A DNA stretch of 64,000 nucleotides from Gemmatimonadota bacterium (lineage in GTDB: Bacteria > Gemmatimonadota > Gemmatimonadetes > Gemmatimonadales > Gemmatimonadaceae): positions 124,001 to 188,000 of the forward strand of contig JADJRJ010000027.1 in the NCBI GenBank assembly GCA_016712265.1, written 5' to 3'. The notes under the pieces were generated by a model. That model ran no database searches and was not told the origin of the DNA. It saw only the letters and a program-made list of their open reading frames with translations. Both the position numbers and the translations under genes were made by a program. Every line of letters starts with the position of its first letter. The stretch's first letter is position 1. Shown one piece after another: positions 56,012 to 64,000 of this stretch.

Positions 56012-57432
56012 GGGCTGCGGGGCGCGAGTGTGTGGGCCACGCGAAGCGAGTCCAGACGCAGGCGCTGGGCGAGGAAGGTCTCGACTCGTCGGCGGTCAGG
56101 AGCACCCGGCAGCCGGCTCCAGGCAATCACCGCGGTCTGGGCGGTGTCTCCTGCGGCCGCCCCCCTCGCCGCCTGGACGGCGGGCCCCACCTGGATGGAG
56201 CGTACATCCGGGTAGAGCGCCACGAGCTCCCGCGCAACGTCGCCGAGCGGCCACTGCGCTCCGCGAACGCGGAGCAACTCGCCCTCCAACAGTGCGATGC
56301 GCGCGTCACGAGACTTTAGCGCCGCCTCATTTCGCGTATAGAGATCCTCGAGGATCCCCGAACGCACCATCTGGCCCAACTGTTCGGGCGCCATCGTCCC
56401 TTCGTCCGGCTGGTGGATCACCAGGCGCGCCCGATCCAGCCCGTAGTTGGCCAGTCGCAGGCGCAGGTTGTCCACCGTCTCCGGCGAAAGTGGGCGTCCC
56501 AGGATCGTTGTTTCGATCGCCGACGAGTCGCGCCCGTGGACAATCTTCGTGGACACCACCGAGCGGTCGGGAAATACCAGGGACTCCTCCACAAACCGCC
56601 GCGCCGCGGACTCGAAGCGCGTTTCCCGCACCACCTGCCAGCCGACGTACACACTCGGCAGGATCGTCAATCCCATGGCGACTCCCAACAGGAGGCGCCG
56701 GCGCCCCGCCTCCCTCGGATCCAGCGCTTCAACGCGCTGAAAGCCGAGGAGTCGTACGACCGAGAGGGTCGCGAAACAAATAAAGACCGAGTTGATGACG
56801 AACAGGTACAGGGCCCCGAAGAAGAACGAGAAGTTCCCGGTGGCCAGCCCAAACCCGGCCGTGCAAAGGGGCGGCATGAGGGCCGTCGCAATCGCCACGC
56901 CCGGGATGACGTTGCCCCGGTCCCCCTTACGCGTGACTGCGATGATCCCTGCGCTCCCGCCAGCGAGGGCGATGAGCACGTCGTAAATGGTGGGCCGCGT
57001 TCGTGCGAGCAGCTCGGATTGCGCTTCGGCCAGGGGAGAGACCAGGAAGTACAGCGCCGACGTCACGAGGCTTGCCGATGCCGCGATCGTCAGGTTGCGC
57101 ACCGAGCGCCGCACCAGCACCAGGTCGTTGATGCCCAGGCCAAGGCCCGCCCCCATGATGGGACCCATCAACGGCGAAATCAGCATGGCGCCAATGATGA
57201 CCGCCGTGGAGTTGACATTCAGCCCGACGGACGCGACGACGATCGCAAGCACGAGGGCATACAGGTTGCCCCCCGTGAACTCGATCTGGCTGACGATCTG
57301 CCGAACCGCCCCTTCCTCGTCGGTGTCGCTGAGCCGATACAGGGGACGCAGGGCGGCCCGCAGGCGCACGATGGCACTCCGGGTCCCCGTCCTGGGTCTG
57401 GCCTCGACCTCTGCCTGTTCTGCGCGCGTCAT
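56008..57432 (-). CDS. DUF389 membrane protein
   Basis: 474 residues. The N-terminal 30 residues are basic and soluble. The DUF389 core has seven or so helices with NSTAVIIGAMLISPLMGPIMGAGLG, GSAGIIAVTRKGDRGNVIPGVAIATALMPPLCTAG. The C-terminal 200 residues are soluble and include DARIALLEGELLRVRG (coiled) and an OsmC- or BON-like fold. The function of the family is unknown; a transport role is often guessed. It leads the operon with the GNAT and amidohydrolase genes. Confidence 0.85.
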   Translation of the reverse strand: MTRAEQAEVEARPRTGTRSAIVRLRAALRPLYRLSDTDEEGAVRQIVSQIEFTGGNLYALVLAIVVASVGLNVNSTAVIIGAMLISPLMGPIMGAGLGLGINDLVLVRRSVRNLTIAASASLVTSALYFLVSPLAEAQSELLARTRPTIYDVLIALAGGSAGIIAVTRKGDRGNVIPGVAIATALMPPLCTAGFGLATGNFSFFFGALYLFVINSVFICFATLSVVRLLGFQRVEALDPREAGRRRLLLGVAMGLTILPSVYVGWQVVRETRFESAARRFVEESLVFPDRSVVSTKIVHGRDSSAIETTILGRPLSPETVDNLRLRLANYGLDRARLVIHQPDEGTMAPEQLGQMVRSGILEDLYTRNEAALKSRDARIALLEGELLRVRGAQWPLGDVARELVALYPDVRSIQVGPAVQAARGAAAGDTAQTAVIAWSRLPGAPDRRRVETFLAQRLRLDSLRVAHTLAPRSP

Positions 57433-57504
57433 CGGTCTCGTGGCGGTTGGTATGCGTCCTCCCCCGGTGGTCGCGTCCCACCGGCCGGGGGAGCCGTGCG
57501 GTCG

Positions 57505-59120
57505 CTACACCTCACGTCTGGGTGGGCCCCCGGGTTCCGGCGACGCGGAGCCGTGCGGACGTGGAAGCGCCTCGACCCCATGCGTTTCGAGTTGTATGCG
57601 CCGACCGGCGACCTCGCGCGTCAACTCCTCATGAACTTCGCTGGAGATCTCATCCGCGCGATAGCCCTCCCCCACCAGTCGGGCCTCCAGGGCCAGAAGG
57701 TGCCGCAATGCCGCATGGCGGTCTCGCTCCATCGCCCCGGCCTGACGGCCGAGGGTGTCGATGGCCTGTCGCGCGGCGTCGAGGCGATGCCGGTAGGGTG
57801 CGCGGAACGCCTCGGCGTCGCCGTCGCTGACAACGTGGCGGGCCTTGAGTTGATCGATCTCCTGGAGCGCGCCCGTCGCGACACGCACCTCGGCGCGCGC
57901 ACGTTCCAGCGCGATGTGATCCTCATTCTTTCGGACGAGCCCCAGACGGCGCAGCAAGGGGGCCATGGTCATTCCCTGGAGGAGAATCGACGAGAGCACC
58001 ACACCAAGCGTCATCGTGATCAGCTGTTCCCGATGCGGCAAGTCACGCGGGAGCCCAAGGGCGAGCACGATGGACAATCCGCCGCGGATCCCGCCCCAGG
58101 CGAGGACCGTGGTCCACCCACGCGGCACAGCTTCGTTGGTCCGACGCAACAGCACCGTGACCGCGGCCACGACGAAGAACCGGGCAACGAGCATCGCGAC
58201 CGTCGCCACCGCGATCTCGCGCCAGTAGGAGGCGAGGCCACCCAACGAGACCTCGAATCCGATCAGCAGAAACACGATGCTGTTGAGCGCAAAGGCCAGG
58301 TACTCCCAGAACGATTCCACCGCGAGAAGGGTAGTGGGCGACATGCCCTCGTCCCGGCCGACATTGCCGCACACCAGCCCCGACGCCACGGTGGCGATCA
58401 CCCCCGACGCGTGTACCTGTTCGGCGGCCACAAACGCGCCGTAGGCCGCGATGACCGTCAAGGTGATCTCGATGGTGGGCTCGTCGACCCGCTTGGTGAC
58501 GTGCGACGCGGCCAATCCAACCGCCACCCCGATCAGAGCGCCACCGGCCGTGGTGGAGAGGAACTGCGCCGTCAGCGCACTCACGGTGGTCGTCCCGCCG
58601 GTGACCGTGGCGAGGATCAGGGCAAAGAGCACGATCGCGGTGCCGTCGTTGAGCAGGCTCTCCCCCTCCACCAGAAGGCTGAGGCGCGACGGCACATGCA
58701 GCGTTCGAAATAGGGCAACAACCGCTATGGGGTCAGTCGCGGCGATGAGGGCGCCGAACACCAGCCCCTGGCTGAGCATGAAGGTGGGATCCACCTCGAG
58801 CCCGCGCACGATCCACGCGGTGATGACGCCGGTAACTCCGATCGCCGCCACCACGCCGGGCACCGCAAGCGCGAGGATGACGCGGGCGTTCTCGCGCAGC
58901 CGGTGCCACCTGATGTGGTATGCCGCCTCGAACAGCAGGCCAGGCAGGAAGACGGCAAAGAGCAACTCCTGCGTCAGGTGCGGGGCGTCGATCCAGCGCA
59001 GCGCCCCAAGCCCGAGTCCGGCGAGGACGAGAAGTTAAGAGGGAATGCGGAAGTGCCTCACCAGCAGGGCAACGGCGGTGGCCACGCAAAAAGCAGGATG
59101 AACGCGAGCTCGGAATTCAT
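57505..59120 (-). CDS. CPA1-family Na+/H+ antiporter, 5' end broken
   Basis: The main frame from about 59034 to 57505 gives 500 residues: FLPGLLFEAAYHIRW, FGALIAATDPIAVVALFR, EGESLLNDGTAIVLF, AWGGIRGGLSIVLALGLP, and a cytoplasmic helical tail. The ND motif (LLNDGTA) and GGIRGG are typical of NhaP. The true start is ATG at 59120 (MNSELAFILLF). A T-run deletion near 59090 then shifts the frame to CVATAVALLVRHFRIPS, and an in-frame TAA at 59035 interrupts before LLVLAGLGLG. Sequencing error is likelier than decay. It is last on the marR-HPF strand. Confidence 0.8.
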
Positions 59121-59186
59121 GGACGGCAAGCTGGGGGGGCGGAACGACGGGAAGAACATACCTGCGAGGCTGGACCCTGCCTGCGG

Positions 59187-59427
59187 TCACGACGCCGGGC
59201 GTTCTGGTTGGGTCAGTGCGACCCGCAGCGTAGGTGCCTCCACAAGGTGGAACGTGGCCGAGGCAAGCTTGACCGTCCCCTGCGTCGCATCGATGCGGGG
59301 GGGGGGGCGGGGGGGGGCGGGGGGGGGGGGCGGGGGGGGGGGGGGCGACGCCGAATGCCGCGGCGACGAGCACGAAGAGTTTGCTCGATCCGACCCGGCC
59401 GCCCCACTCGCTCAGGCTTGCGTCCAT
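59187..59427 (-). CDS. small exported-looking protein split by a G tract
   Basis: An ATG at 59427 starts MDASLSEWGGRVG, then SSKLFVLVAAAFGVA, a plausible signal or anchor. It runs into the polyG/C tract, which reads as polyproline. The segment after it reads sensibly only in another frame: DATQGTVKLASATFHLVEAP, then TLRVALTQPERPAS. The tract length is probably wrong, breaking one gene of about 80 residues. I do not recognise a family. Confidence 0.35.
59297..59346. repeat. near-pure 49-base G tract
   Basis: Runs of 11, 9, 12 and 14 G are separated by single C. On the plus strand it is a strong G-quadruplex former, and on the minus strand it would code polyproline. It could be genuine or a polymerase or base-calling artefact. 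Confidence 0.8.
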
Positions 59428-59458
59428 GGTGCCTGGCTCTGGACCTGGTTCGGTACTG

Positions 59459-59869
59459 CTAGGTTCGGGTCGTTCGCGCACGCTCGACGCGGCGCCGCAA
59501 CGCGCGTTCACACGATCGAATCGCTGCGCTGGCAGCCGCCCAGCTGGTGCCCCCGGTGGCGGTTACCACGACTACGCCGAGGGAGACGGTGGTCACGGTC
59601 ACCGTTGCGCGCACCTTGGGAGCGCCCACCGGGCCACTCTCATCGCTTGTGGCAACGAGGACCCGCGTCAGTCGCGTCGCGTACTTCCCCAGGTTGCGAC
59701 CGAGGGCGTCGCGAAGACGCGCGGACTCCAACGTCTCGTCCGGCCCGTTGTCTCGAATGGTCACCGGTGTCTCGGCTGTGGCCGTCTTGCCGCGTTCGCC
59801 ACGGGCCTGCCGGAAGGCGTCGACGCCCATCGGGCCTCGAGCATTGGTTGACTTCCTCTGTCCTGTCAT
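59459..59869 (-). CDS. HPF/RaiA-like ribosome hibernation factor
   Basis: 136 residues from the ATG at 59869, with GGAGG about six bases upstream. The N-terminal 35 residues are basic. Residues 36-130 follow the HPF fold: VTIRDNGPDE, LRDALGRNLGKYATRLTRVLVATSDE, then KVRATVTVTTVSLGVVVVTA and SAAIRSCERALRRRVER. Members bind the 30S decoding centre and silence ribosomes in stress. It is coupled to the MarR gene by ATGA and lies upstream of the CPA1 antiporter. Confidence 0.72.
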   Translation of the reverse strand: MTGQRKSTNARGPMGVDAFRQARGERGKTATAETPVTIRDNGPDETLESARLRDALGRNLGKYATRLTRVLVATSDESGPVGAPKVRATVTVTTVSLGVVVVTATGGTSWAAASAAIRSCERALRRRVERARTTRT

Positions 59870-60399
59870 CTCACCCTCCCGTCTGTTCGGTTGGACCGCG
59901 CGGGCGCGCGGCGTTTCGGCGGCAGCTCAGGCTCCTTCGGTGCGGCCAGGTGTTCGGCCAGTGCCGACATGAGCGCATGGACGCGTCGGATATCCTCGGG
60001 GTCGCTCTCGGCGAGGACGGCGGTGACGGCGGACTCGACCGTCTCCTCCGTGTCCCCTGTGAGTCGACGACCACGCCGTGTGAGGGACACGCGGATCCGG
60101 CGTCGATCGTGGCGATCCGCGGTACGATTCAGGAGCCCTGCCTCCTCGAGCCGCGCGAGCAAGCTGGACAGGCTTCCGGGGTCCAGGTGGAGCAGCGCCG
60201 CCAGTTCGGAGGCCGTTGCGTCGGGGAATCGACCAGCCAGGCGAATCACCATCCGTTGCGGCGCGGTGACCCCAAGGCGCCCCTGCATGTGTCGCGACCG
60301 ACGCTCCATCGCGTGGTTCACCCGCCATAACAGACGCAGGAAGTCCAGCACGGGCCCCAGCTGATGATCGACGGTCGGTTCCGCGGGCAGTTTGGACAT
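59866..60399 (-). CDS. MarR-family transcriptional regulator
   Basis: 177 residues from the ATG at 60399. The winged helix is at about 40-110: LGVTAPQRMVIRLAGRFP, SELAALLHLDPGSLSSLLARLEEAGLLNR, DRRRIRVSLTRRGRRL. The C-terminal tail is basic. It dimerises on palindromes such as the one at 60487-60510, which overlaps its own promoter and that of the divergent CPA2 operon. It probably represses both. Confidence 0.85.
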   Translation of the reverse strand: MSKLPAEPTVDHQLGPVLDFLRLLWRVNHAMERRSRHMQGRLGVTAPQRMVIRLAGRFPDATASELAALLHLDPGSLSSLLARLEEAGLLNRTADRHDRRRIRVSLTRRGRRLTGDTEETVESAVTAVLAESDPEDIRRVHALMSALAEHLAAPKEPELPPKRRAPARSNRTDGRVR

Positions 60400-60475
60400 T
60401 CCGGTTGGACATGGGACAGGACGGGCCAGGAACGTTCTCGCCAAACATCGGGAGACTTTCGCTGGCAACACGGTG

Positions 60476-60504
60476 ACAATAGCACAAGATACTTGGATTT
60501 CCAA
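60476..60504 (-). promoter_or_regulatory. marR promoter
   Basis: TTGGAA (60504-60499), 17 bases, TATTGT (60481-60476) on the minus strand. The -35 lies inside the palindrome, so bound MarR would block it. Confidence 0.55.
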
Positions 60505-60510
60505 GTATCT
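60487..60510. promoter_or_regulatory. MarR operator, perfect palindrome
   Basis: AGATACTTGGA, TT, TCCAAGTATCT: an exact 11-bp inverted repeat with a 2-base centre. It is in the intergenic space between marR and the CPA2 operon, and covers both -35 elements. Confidence 0.75.
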
Positions 60511-60521
60511 CGTGTTACCCT
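60493..60521 (+). promoter_or_regulatory. CPA2 operon promoter candidate
   Basis: TTGGAT (60493-60498), 17 bases, TACCCT (60516-60521) on the plus strand. The -10 is poor, which would suit a regulated promoter. It overlaps the operator. Confidence 0.4.
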
Positions 60522-60600
60522 ATGTCATCGCCGACCCTGGCCCAACGATCCGGACCGGGGCTCGGCCTTCCCTGATTCCCCGCGTTCCGCAAGGTGACCG

Positions 60601-61809
60601 ATGGCCGACGAGGCAACCCCGGAACTCGCCTACCTGCTCCTGGTCTTCGGGTTGTTTGTCGTGCCGAAGTTCCTGCAGCGGTATCGCCTGCCGAGCGCGG
60701 TCACCAGTCTCGCGCTCGGGGCGTTCGTGTCGCTCGGCCTCCACCTCTTCACGCAGGACGCCACGATCCAGCTCTTCGCCACGCTGGGGATTGTGGCGCT
60801 CTTTCTGTTCGCCGGTCTCGAAGTGGATTTTCGCGAGCTGCAACGGGAGATGACGGTGCTCACCTGGCACCTGGGGATTCAGCTTGTCCTGCTTGGCGTG
60901 GTTACCTGGATGTTGGCCAGCCTGGTGCCGCTGCAAGGGCGCGCGGCCGCCCTGGTGGCGCTGGCCCTCCTCACTCCCTCCACGGGGTTCATCCTGGACT
61001 CCCTCCCAAGCTTTGGGCTCAGCGGACGCGAGCAGTTCTGGGTGAAGTCCAAGGCGATCTCGACCGAGCTGGTGGCCCTCGCGGTGCTGTTCGTCGTGCT
61101 CCAGGGCGATGACATCCAGCGCCTGGGGATCTCCTTTCTGACGCTAGGGGGGTTGGTGGTCGTGGTCCCGCTCGCGTTTCTCTTGTTCGCGCGCACGATC
61201 CTGCCCTTTGCGCCAAAGTCCGAATTCGCCTTCCTGGTGATCGTCGCACTGGTCTGTGCCTTCGTCACCCGACGACTCGGAGTGTACTATCTGGTCGGCG
61301 CCTTCCTCGTGGGCGTCTCGGCGCAGCGATTCCGGCGCGAACTTCCGGCGCTGGCGTCGGAAAAGATGCTGCACGCGGTAGAGGTCTTTGCGTCGTTCTT
61401 CGTGCCGTTCTACTTCTTCAAGGCCGGGCTGCACCTCGAGCGCAGCGACCTGACCTGGACAACCTTCGCGGTTGGGGCCGGACTCCTGGTGGTGGCCGTG
61501 CCGCTGCGGGTGGTCACCACGGCATTGCTGCGTCGCATGGCGCTGCGTGAGCAGTGGCGCGACGCCGTGCGGGTGTCCACCCCACTCCTCCCCACACTGG
61601 TGTTCACGCTCGTGATCGCGGAGATCCTGCGTGAGCGCTTCGTCCTTCCCCCGTGGTTGTTTGGGGCACTGGTCTTCTATACGGTCCTGAACACGATCAT
61701 CCCCGGATTGCTGCTGCACGCGCCGGCGGCCGAGCCTGACTTGATTGTAGCCGGCGACGCGCCCGATGAAGGGGTGGCGCCGCTCGTCCCCCAACCGAAC
61801 CAGCCTTGA
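60601..61809 (+). CDS. CPA2 (Kef-type) cation/H+ antiporter
   Basis: 402 residues from the ATG at 60601, with AAGGTGA upstream. About 11-12 membrane helices are predicted, with family features FLQRYRLPSAVTSLALGAF, FLFAGLEVDFRELQRE, LGVYYLVGAFLVGVSAQRF and FVPFYFFKAGLHLERSDL. It lacks a TrkA-N domain. It probably exchanges K+ or Na+ for protons. It is first in an operon with the GH1 and HAD-phosphatase genes; its stop overlaps a possible TTG start for the next frame. Confidence 0.88.
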   Translation: MADEATPELAYLLLVFGLFVVPKFLQRYRLPSAVTSLALGAFVSLGLHLFTQDATIQLFATLGIVALFLFAGLEVDFRELQREMTVLTWHLGIQLVLLGVVTWMLASLVPLQGRAAALVALALLTPSTGFILDSLPSFGLSGREQFWVKSKAISTELVALAVLFVVLQGDDIQRLGISFLTLGGLVVVVPLAFLLFARTILPFAPKSEFAFLVIVALVCAFVTRRLGVYYLVGAFLVGVSAQRFRRELPALASEKMLHAVEVFASFFVPFYFFKAGLHLERSDLTWTTFAVGAGLLVVAVPLRVVTTALLRRMALREQWRDAVRVSTPLLPTLVFTLVIAEILRERFVLPPWLFGALVFYTVLNTIIPGLLLHAPAAEPDLIVAGDAPDEGVAPLVPQPNQP

Positions 61810-61853
61810 ACCCCTCGAGCGATCGCGCATCCAAGGGACCCCATACCCCCTTC

Positions 61854-63347
61854 ATGCATCGAGACCCGGCGTCCAGCGCGCCGACACAGGAAGAGCGCGG
61901 GAGCGAGCTGCCGACGGATTTTCACTGGGGCGTCTCCACCTCGGCGTACCAGATCGAGGGTGCCCACGACGCGGATGGGCGCGGTCCATCGATCTGGGAC
62001 ACGTTTGCCGGCCAGCCGGGCGCGATCGAACGTGGGGAGGACGGTCGACACGCGTGCGACCATTACCACCGCTGGCAGGACGACATCAGGCTCATGCGTG
62101 AATTGGGGCTATCGAGTTACCGGTTCTCCGTCGCGTGGCCGCGCATCCAGCCAACGGGGCGCGGCGCGGCGAACGCCGCAGGCCTCGCCTTTTATGACCG
62201 GCTGGTCGATGGCTTGTGCGAAGCAGGCATTCGCCCGTTTGGGACACTGTACCACTGGGACCTCCCCCAGGCGTTGGAGGATCGCGGCGGGTGGCCCCAC
62301 CGCGACACCGCGGACCGGTTCGCCGACTACGCCGCGTTGGTGGTCGGCGCGCTGGGAGACCGGGTCAAGGATTGGTCGCTCTTCAACGAGCCCTTCATCT
62401 TCACGTCGCGCGGATACCTATTCGGGCGATATGCGCCTGGACGCCGCAGCCTGCCCGCTTTCCTCTCGGCCGTGCATGTGGTGACCATGGCCCATGCCCT
62501 CGGCTTTCGGGCCGCCAAGGGTGCCCGAAGCGACGTGCGCGTGGGCTCGACCTTTGCCCTGGCCCCCTGCGAACCGGCGACCAACACGCCGGACGACCGG
62601 TGGGCAGCAAGCTACGCGGACGCCCTCTTCAACCACCTCTTCCTTCAGCCCCTGCTCAACGGCCAGTACCCACGCGCCTTTCTCGAGAGCATTCCGGCTG
62701 CCGCATTGCACGCCAGATCAGGCGATGACGCATTGATGCGTACCCCGCTCGACTTCATCGGCGTCAACTGCTACTACCGGCTCGTGGTGAGTGCGGGAGG
62801 CCATAACCGTCCCGACCTGCCCTACTTCCTCTTTGATATCCGATCCGACACACGCAGCGCCGGCGGTCACGCCGACTTCAGCACGGCGCCGGGACAGGTC
62901 GCGCCCATCGAGAGCGCCTTCGGTCGCAGCGAAGGGAACCGCACGGCGATGGGATGGGAAGTGTGGCCCAAGGCACTCTACGACGTGCTGATGGAGCTCA
63001 CCCGGCTCTACGGCCGCATCCCGCTGGAGGTGTGCGAAAGCGGCTGCGCCTTTGACGAAACGCCGGACCCCGACGGTCGCATCCGGGACCAGGCACGCAT
63101 TGCTTATCACCAGAGCCACGTCGAGTCGGTGCGACGGGCACACCAGGACGGGGCAGACGTCCGGAGCTATCACGTATGGAGCCTCTACGACAACTTCGAA
63201 TGGGCGTCGGGTTATCGGCCGCGGTTCGGCCTCATCCACGTCGACTTCGCCACGCAGCGTCGGACCTGGAAGGACTCGGCCTTCTGGTTCCAGCGGTTGT
63301 GTCGGGCCGCGCGGCGCGCGGCGACGAACCAACAGGCGGCATCGTGA
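61854..63347 (+). CDS. GH1-family beta-glycosidase
   Basis: 497 residues from the ATG at 61854; a TTG at 61806 would overlap the antiporter. GH1 hallmarks are FHWGVSTSAYQIEGAHDADG, DHYHRWQDDIRLM, YRFSVAWPRIQPTG and LYHWDLPQAL. The acid/base is E179 in LFNEPF, and the nucleophile is E395 in VCESGCAF, a variant of the usual TENG. The end has LYDNFEWASGYRPRFGLIHVDF. It is cytoplasmic, with no signal peptide. Its stop overlaps the phosphatase start (GTGA). Confidence 0.9.
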   Translation: MHRDPASSAPTQEERGSELPTDFHWGVSTSAYQIEGAHDADGRGPSIWDTFAGQPGAIERGEDGRHACDHYHRWQDDIRLMRELGLSSYRFSVAWPRIQPTGRGAANAAGLAFYDRLVDGLCEAGIRPFGTLYHWDLPQALEDRGGWPHRDTADRFADYAALVVGALGDRVKDWSLFNEPFIFTSRGYLFGRYAPGRRSLPAFLSAVHVVTMAHALGFRAAKGARSDVRVGSTFALAPCEPATNTPDDRWAASYADALFNHLFLQPLLNGQYPRAFLESIPAAALHARSGDDALMRTPLDFIGVNCYYRLVVSAGGHNRPDLPYFLFDIRSDTRSAGGHADFSTAPGQVAPIESAFGRSEGNRTAMGWEVWPKALYDVLMELTRLYGRIPLEVCESGCAFDETPDPDGRIRDQARIAYHQSHVESVRRAHQDGADVRSYHVWSLYDNFEWASGYRPRFGLIHVDFATQRRTWKDSAFWFQRLCRAARRAATNQQAAS

Positions 63348-64000
63348 CGCGCGTCGTGCTGTTTTCCGACGTCGACGGCACCCTGCTGGATGCCGCCGGG
63401 AAATACGCGATGGGCCCGCTCGCGCTGGAGCCATACCTGCCCGCCCTGCAGATCGTGCTCGCCTCGAGCCGGACGGTCGGCGAACTCGTCCCGGTACAGC
63501 GCGACCTTGGCATTACCGGGCCAGTGGTGGCAGAAAATGGTGCCGTCGTGGCCTGCCCCGCTGTGAGCGGGGGCAACCTCATCGGTGAGCCGGCGACGTA
63601 CGACGGCGAGGGATGGATTGTGGTGCGGTTGGGCGTTCCCGCTGACAGCCTCCGTCGGCAGCTGATTGACGCCGCGCTGCGCACCAAGGTATCGATGGTG
63701 GAGCAGGACACGGTGTCCCCCGGCCTCGACCGTCGCTGTTCCGTCCTGTTTCGTCCAGCGCCGGGCGCCCCCGTGACCTCCCTGGCCCCGCTCGTGGCGG
63801 ACCTGCGGGCGCAGGGCCTGACGGTTGCGTCGGGAGGCTCCTGGCAGGCGCTCACGGGCAATGCGGACAAGGGCAGCGGCGCGGCGGCGCTCCTGCATCA
63901 CCTCGGGGGCGAGACGCCGCCCGCGGTCGCCGCCGTCGGCGATGAGGACAACGATGTGCCCCTGCTGCGAGCCGTTGGTCGAGGGTTCGTGATTCGTCGT
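63344..64000 (+). CDS. HAD phosphatase, mannosyl-3-phosphoglycerate phosphatase-like (partial)
   Basis: It starts at GTG 63344 and runs off the window after 219 residues. The HAD motifs are FSDVDGTLLD (I), LASSRT (II), a lysine in NADKGSG (III) and VGDEDNDVPLL (IV). The cap includes VGELVPVQRDLG, AENGAVVACP and SWQALTGNADKG. This matches MpgP, which dephosphorylates mannosyl-3-phosphoglycerate to the osmolyte mannosylglycerate. The GH1 partner and ion antiporter fit an osmotic role. Sucrose-phosphatase-like HADs are the alternative. Confidence 0.75.
   Translation, partial: MTRVVLFSDVDGTLLDAAGKYAMGPLALEPYLPALQIVLASSRTVGELVPVQRDLGITGPVVAENGAVVACPAVSGGNLIGEPATYDGEGWIVVRLGVPADSLRRQLIDAALRTKVSMVEQDTVSPGLDRRCSVLFRPAPGAPVTSLAPLVADLRAQGLTVASGGSWQALTGNADKGSGAAALLHHLGGETPPAVAAVGDEDNDVPLLRAVGRGFVIRR

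Noticed and set aside
56413..58713. 766-codon plus frame over DUF389 and the CPA1 antiporter
   Set aside because: Highly charged and repetitive, with no hydrophobic core; it is antisense to clear membrane proteins.
59281..59346. Polyproline or polyglycine protein domain from the G tract
   Set aside because: The flanking halves make sense only in different frames, so the tract length is unreliable and the reading cannot be trusted.
1..64000. CRISPR array, insertion sequence, prophage or plasmid origin
   Set aside because: No regularly spaced repeats, transposase, integrase or replication genes were recognised. The only mobile-type hint is the DUF4143 fragment.

Overview
The window is a GC-rich bacterial chromosome segment. 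Its protein families point to the phylum Gemmatimonadota, or a close relative in the wider Bacteroidota/Gemmatimonadota assemblage. The pointers are a SusC/SusD pair, two very large secreted amidohydrolases with WD40-like (PD40) propellers, a DUF5916 outer-membrane protein, and many secreted peptidases (S9, M28, S51, DUF885). This is inferred from family content; there is no rRNA or marker gene in the window to confirm it. I recognised no tRNA, rRNA, CRISPR array, insertion sequence or prophage.

Layout. 1-6.6 kb: a small regulatory pair (DUF2089 plus a SHOCT-like repeat protein), then three envelope genes, two of them broken by frameshifts (an outer-membrane barrel protein and a phospholipase D-like protein). 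6.7-9.8 kb: DinB and DHFR-DinB genes downstream of rtcB, which has a terminator-like leader. 10-13.4 kb: a chromate transporter coupled to a DUF5916 protein. 13.4-24 kb: a membrane protein, a giant PD40-amidohydrolase, a two-subunit TPP decarboxylase coupled to a META lipoprotein, a DUF4399 lipoprotein, an exported HpcH/HpaI-like protein and a DUF2867 oxidoreductase. 22.5-33.5 kb: a peptide-processing stretch with DUF885 and S9 peptidases, a Tat-exported S51 peptidase next to two translationally coupled ATP-grasp ligases (one fused to a SET domain), a VOC protein, an M28 peptidase and a dihaem cytochrome c. 33.6-44 kb: a second PD40-amidohydrolase divergent from SusC-SusD and a penicillin-acylase-type hydrolase. 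44-49.7 kb: DinB, an Fpg/Nei glycosylase, a class C-type serine hydrolase and a frameshifted HrpB helicase.

49.7-64 kb reads as a stress and ion-homeostasis island: tandem universal stress protein, SLC4-type bicarbonate transporter, PRC-barrel protein, orphan Phd antitoxin, voltage-gated K+ channel, a DUF389/GNAT/amidohydrolase operon, a CPA1 antiporter, an HPF-like ribosome factor and a MarR regulator. The MarR gene is divergent from an operon of CPA2 antiporter, GH1 glycosidase and an HAD mannosyl-3-phosphoglycerate phosphatase-like enzyme that runs off the window. A perfect 11-bp palindrome overlaps both divergent promoters and is the obvious operator.

Genes are packed tightly, with many 4-bp ATGA/GTGA overlaps. 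Several genes are interrupted near homopolymers or CG repeats (around 1.86, 3.74, 4.2, 4.57, 5.48, 47.86 and 59.0-59.3 kb). Many of these breaks are probably sequencing or assembly errors rather than true pseudogenes. The most original-looking locus is the ATP-grasp / ATP-grasp-SET / S51 peptidase cluster at 26.4-29.9 kb.
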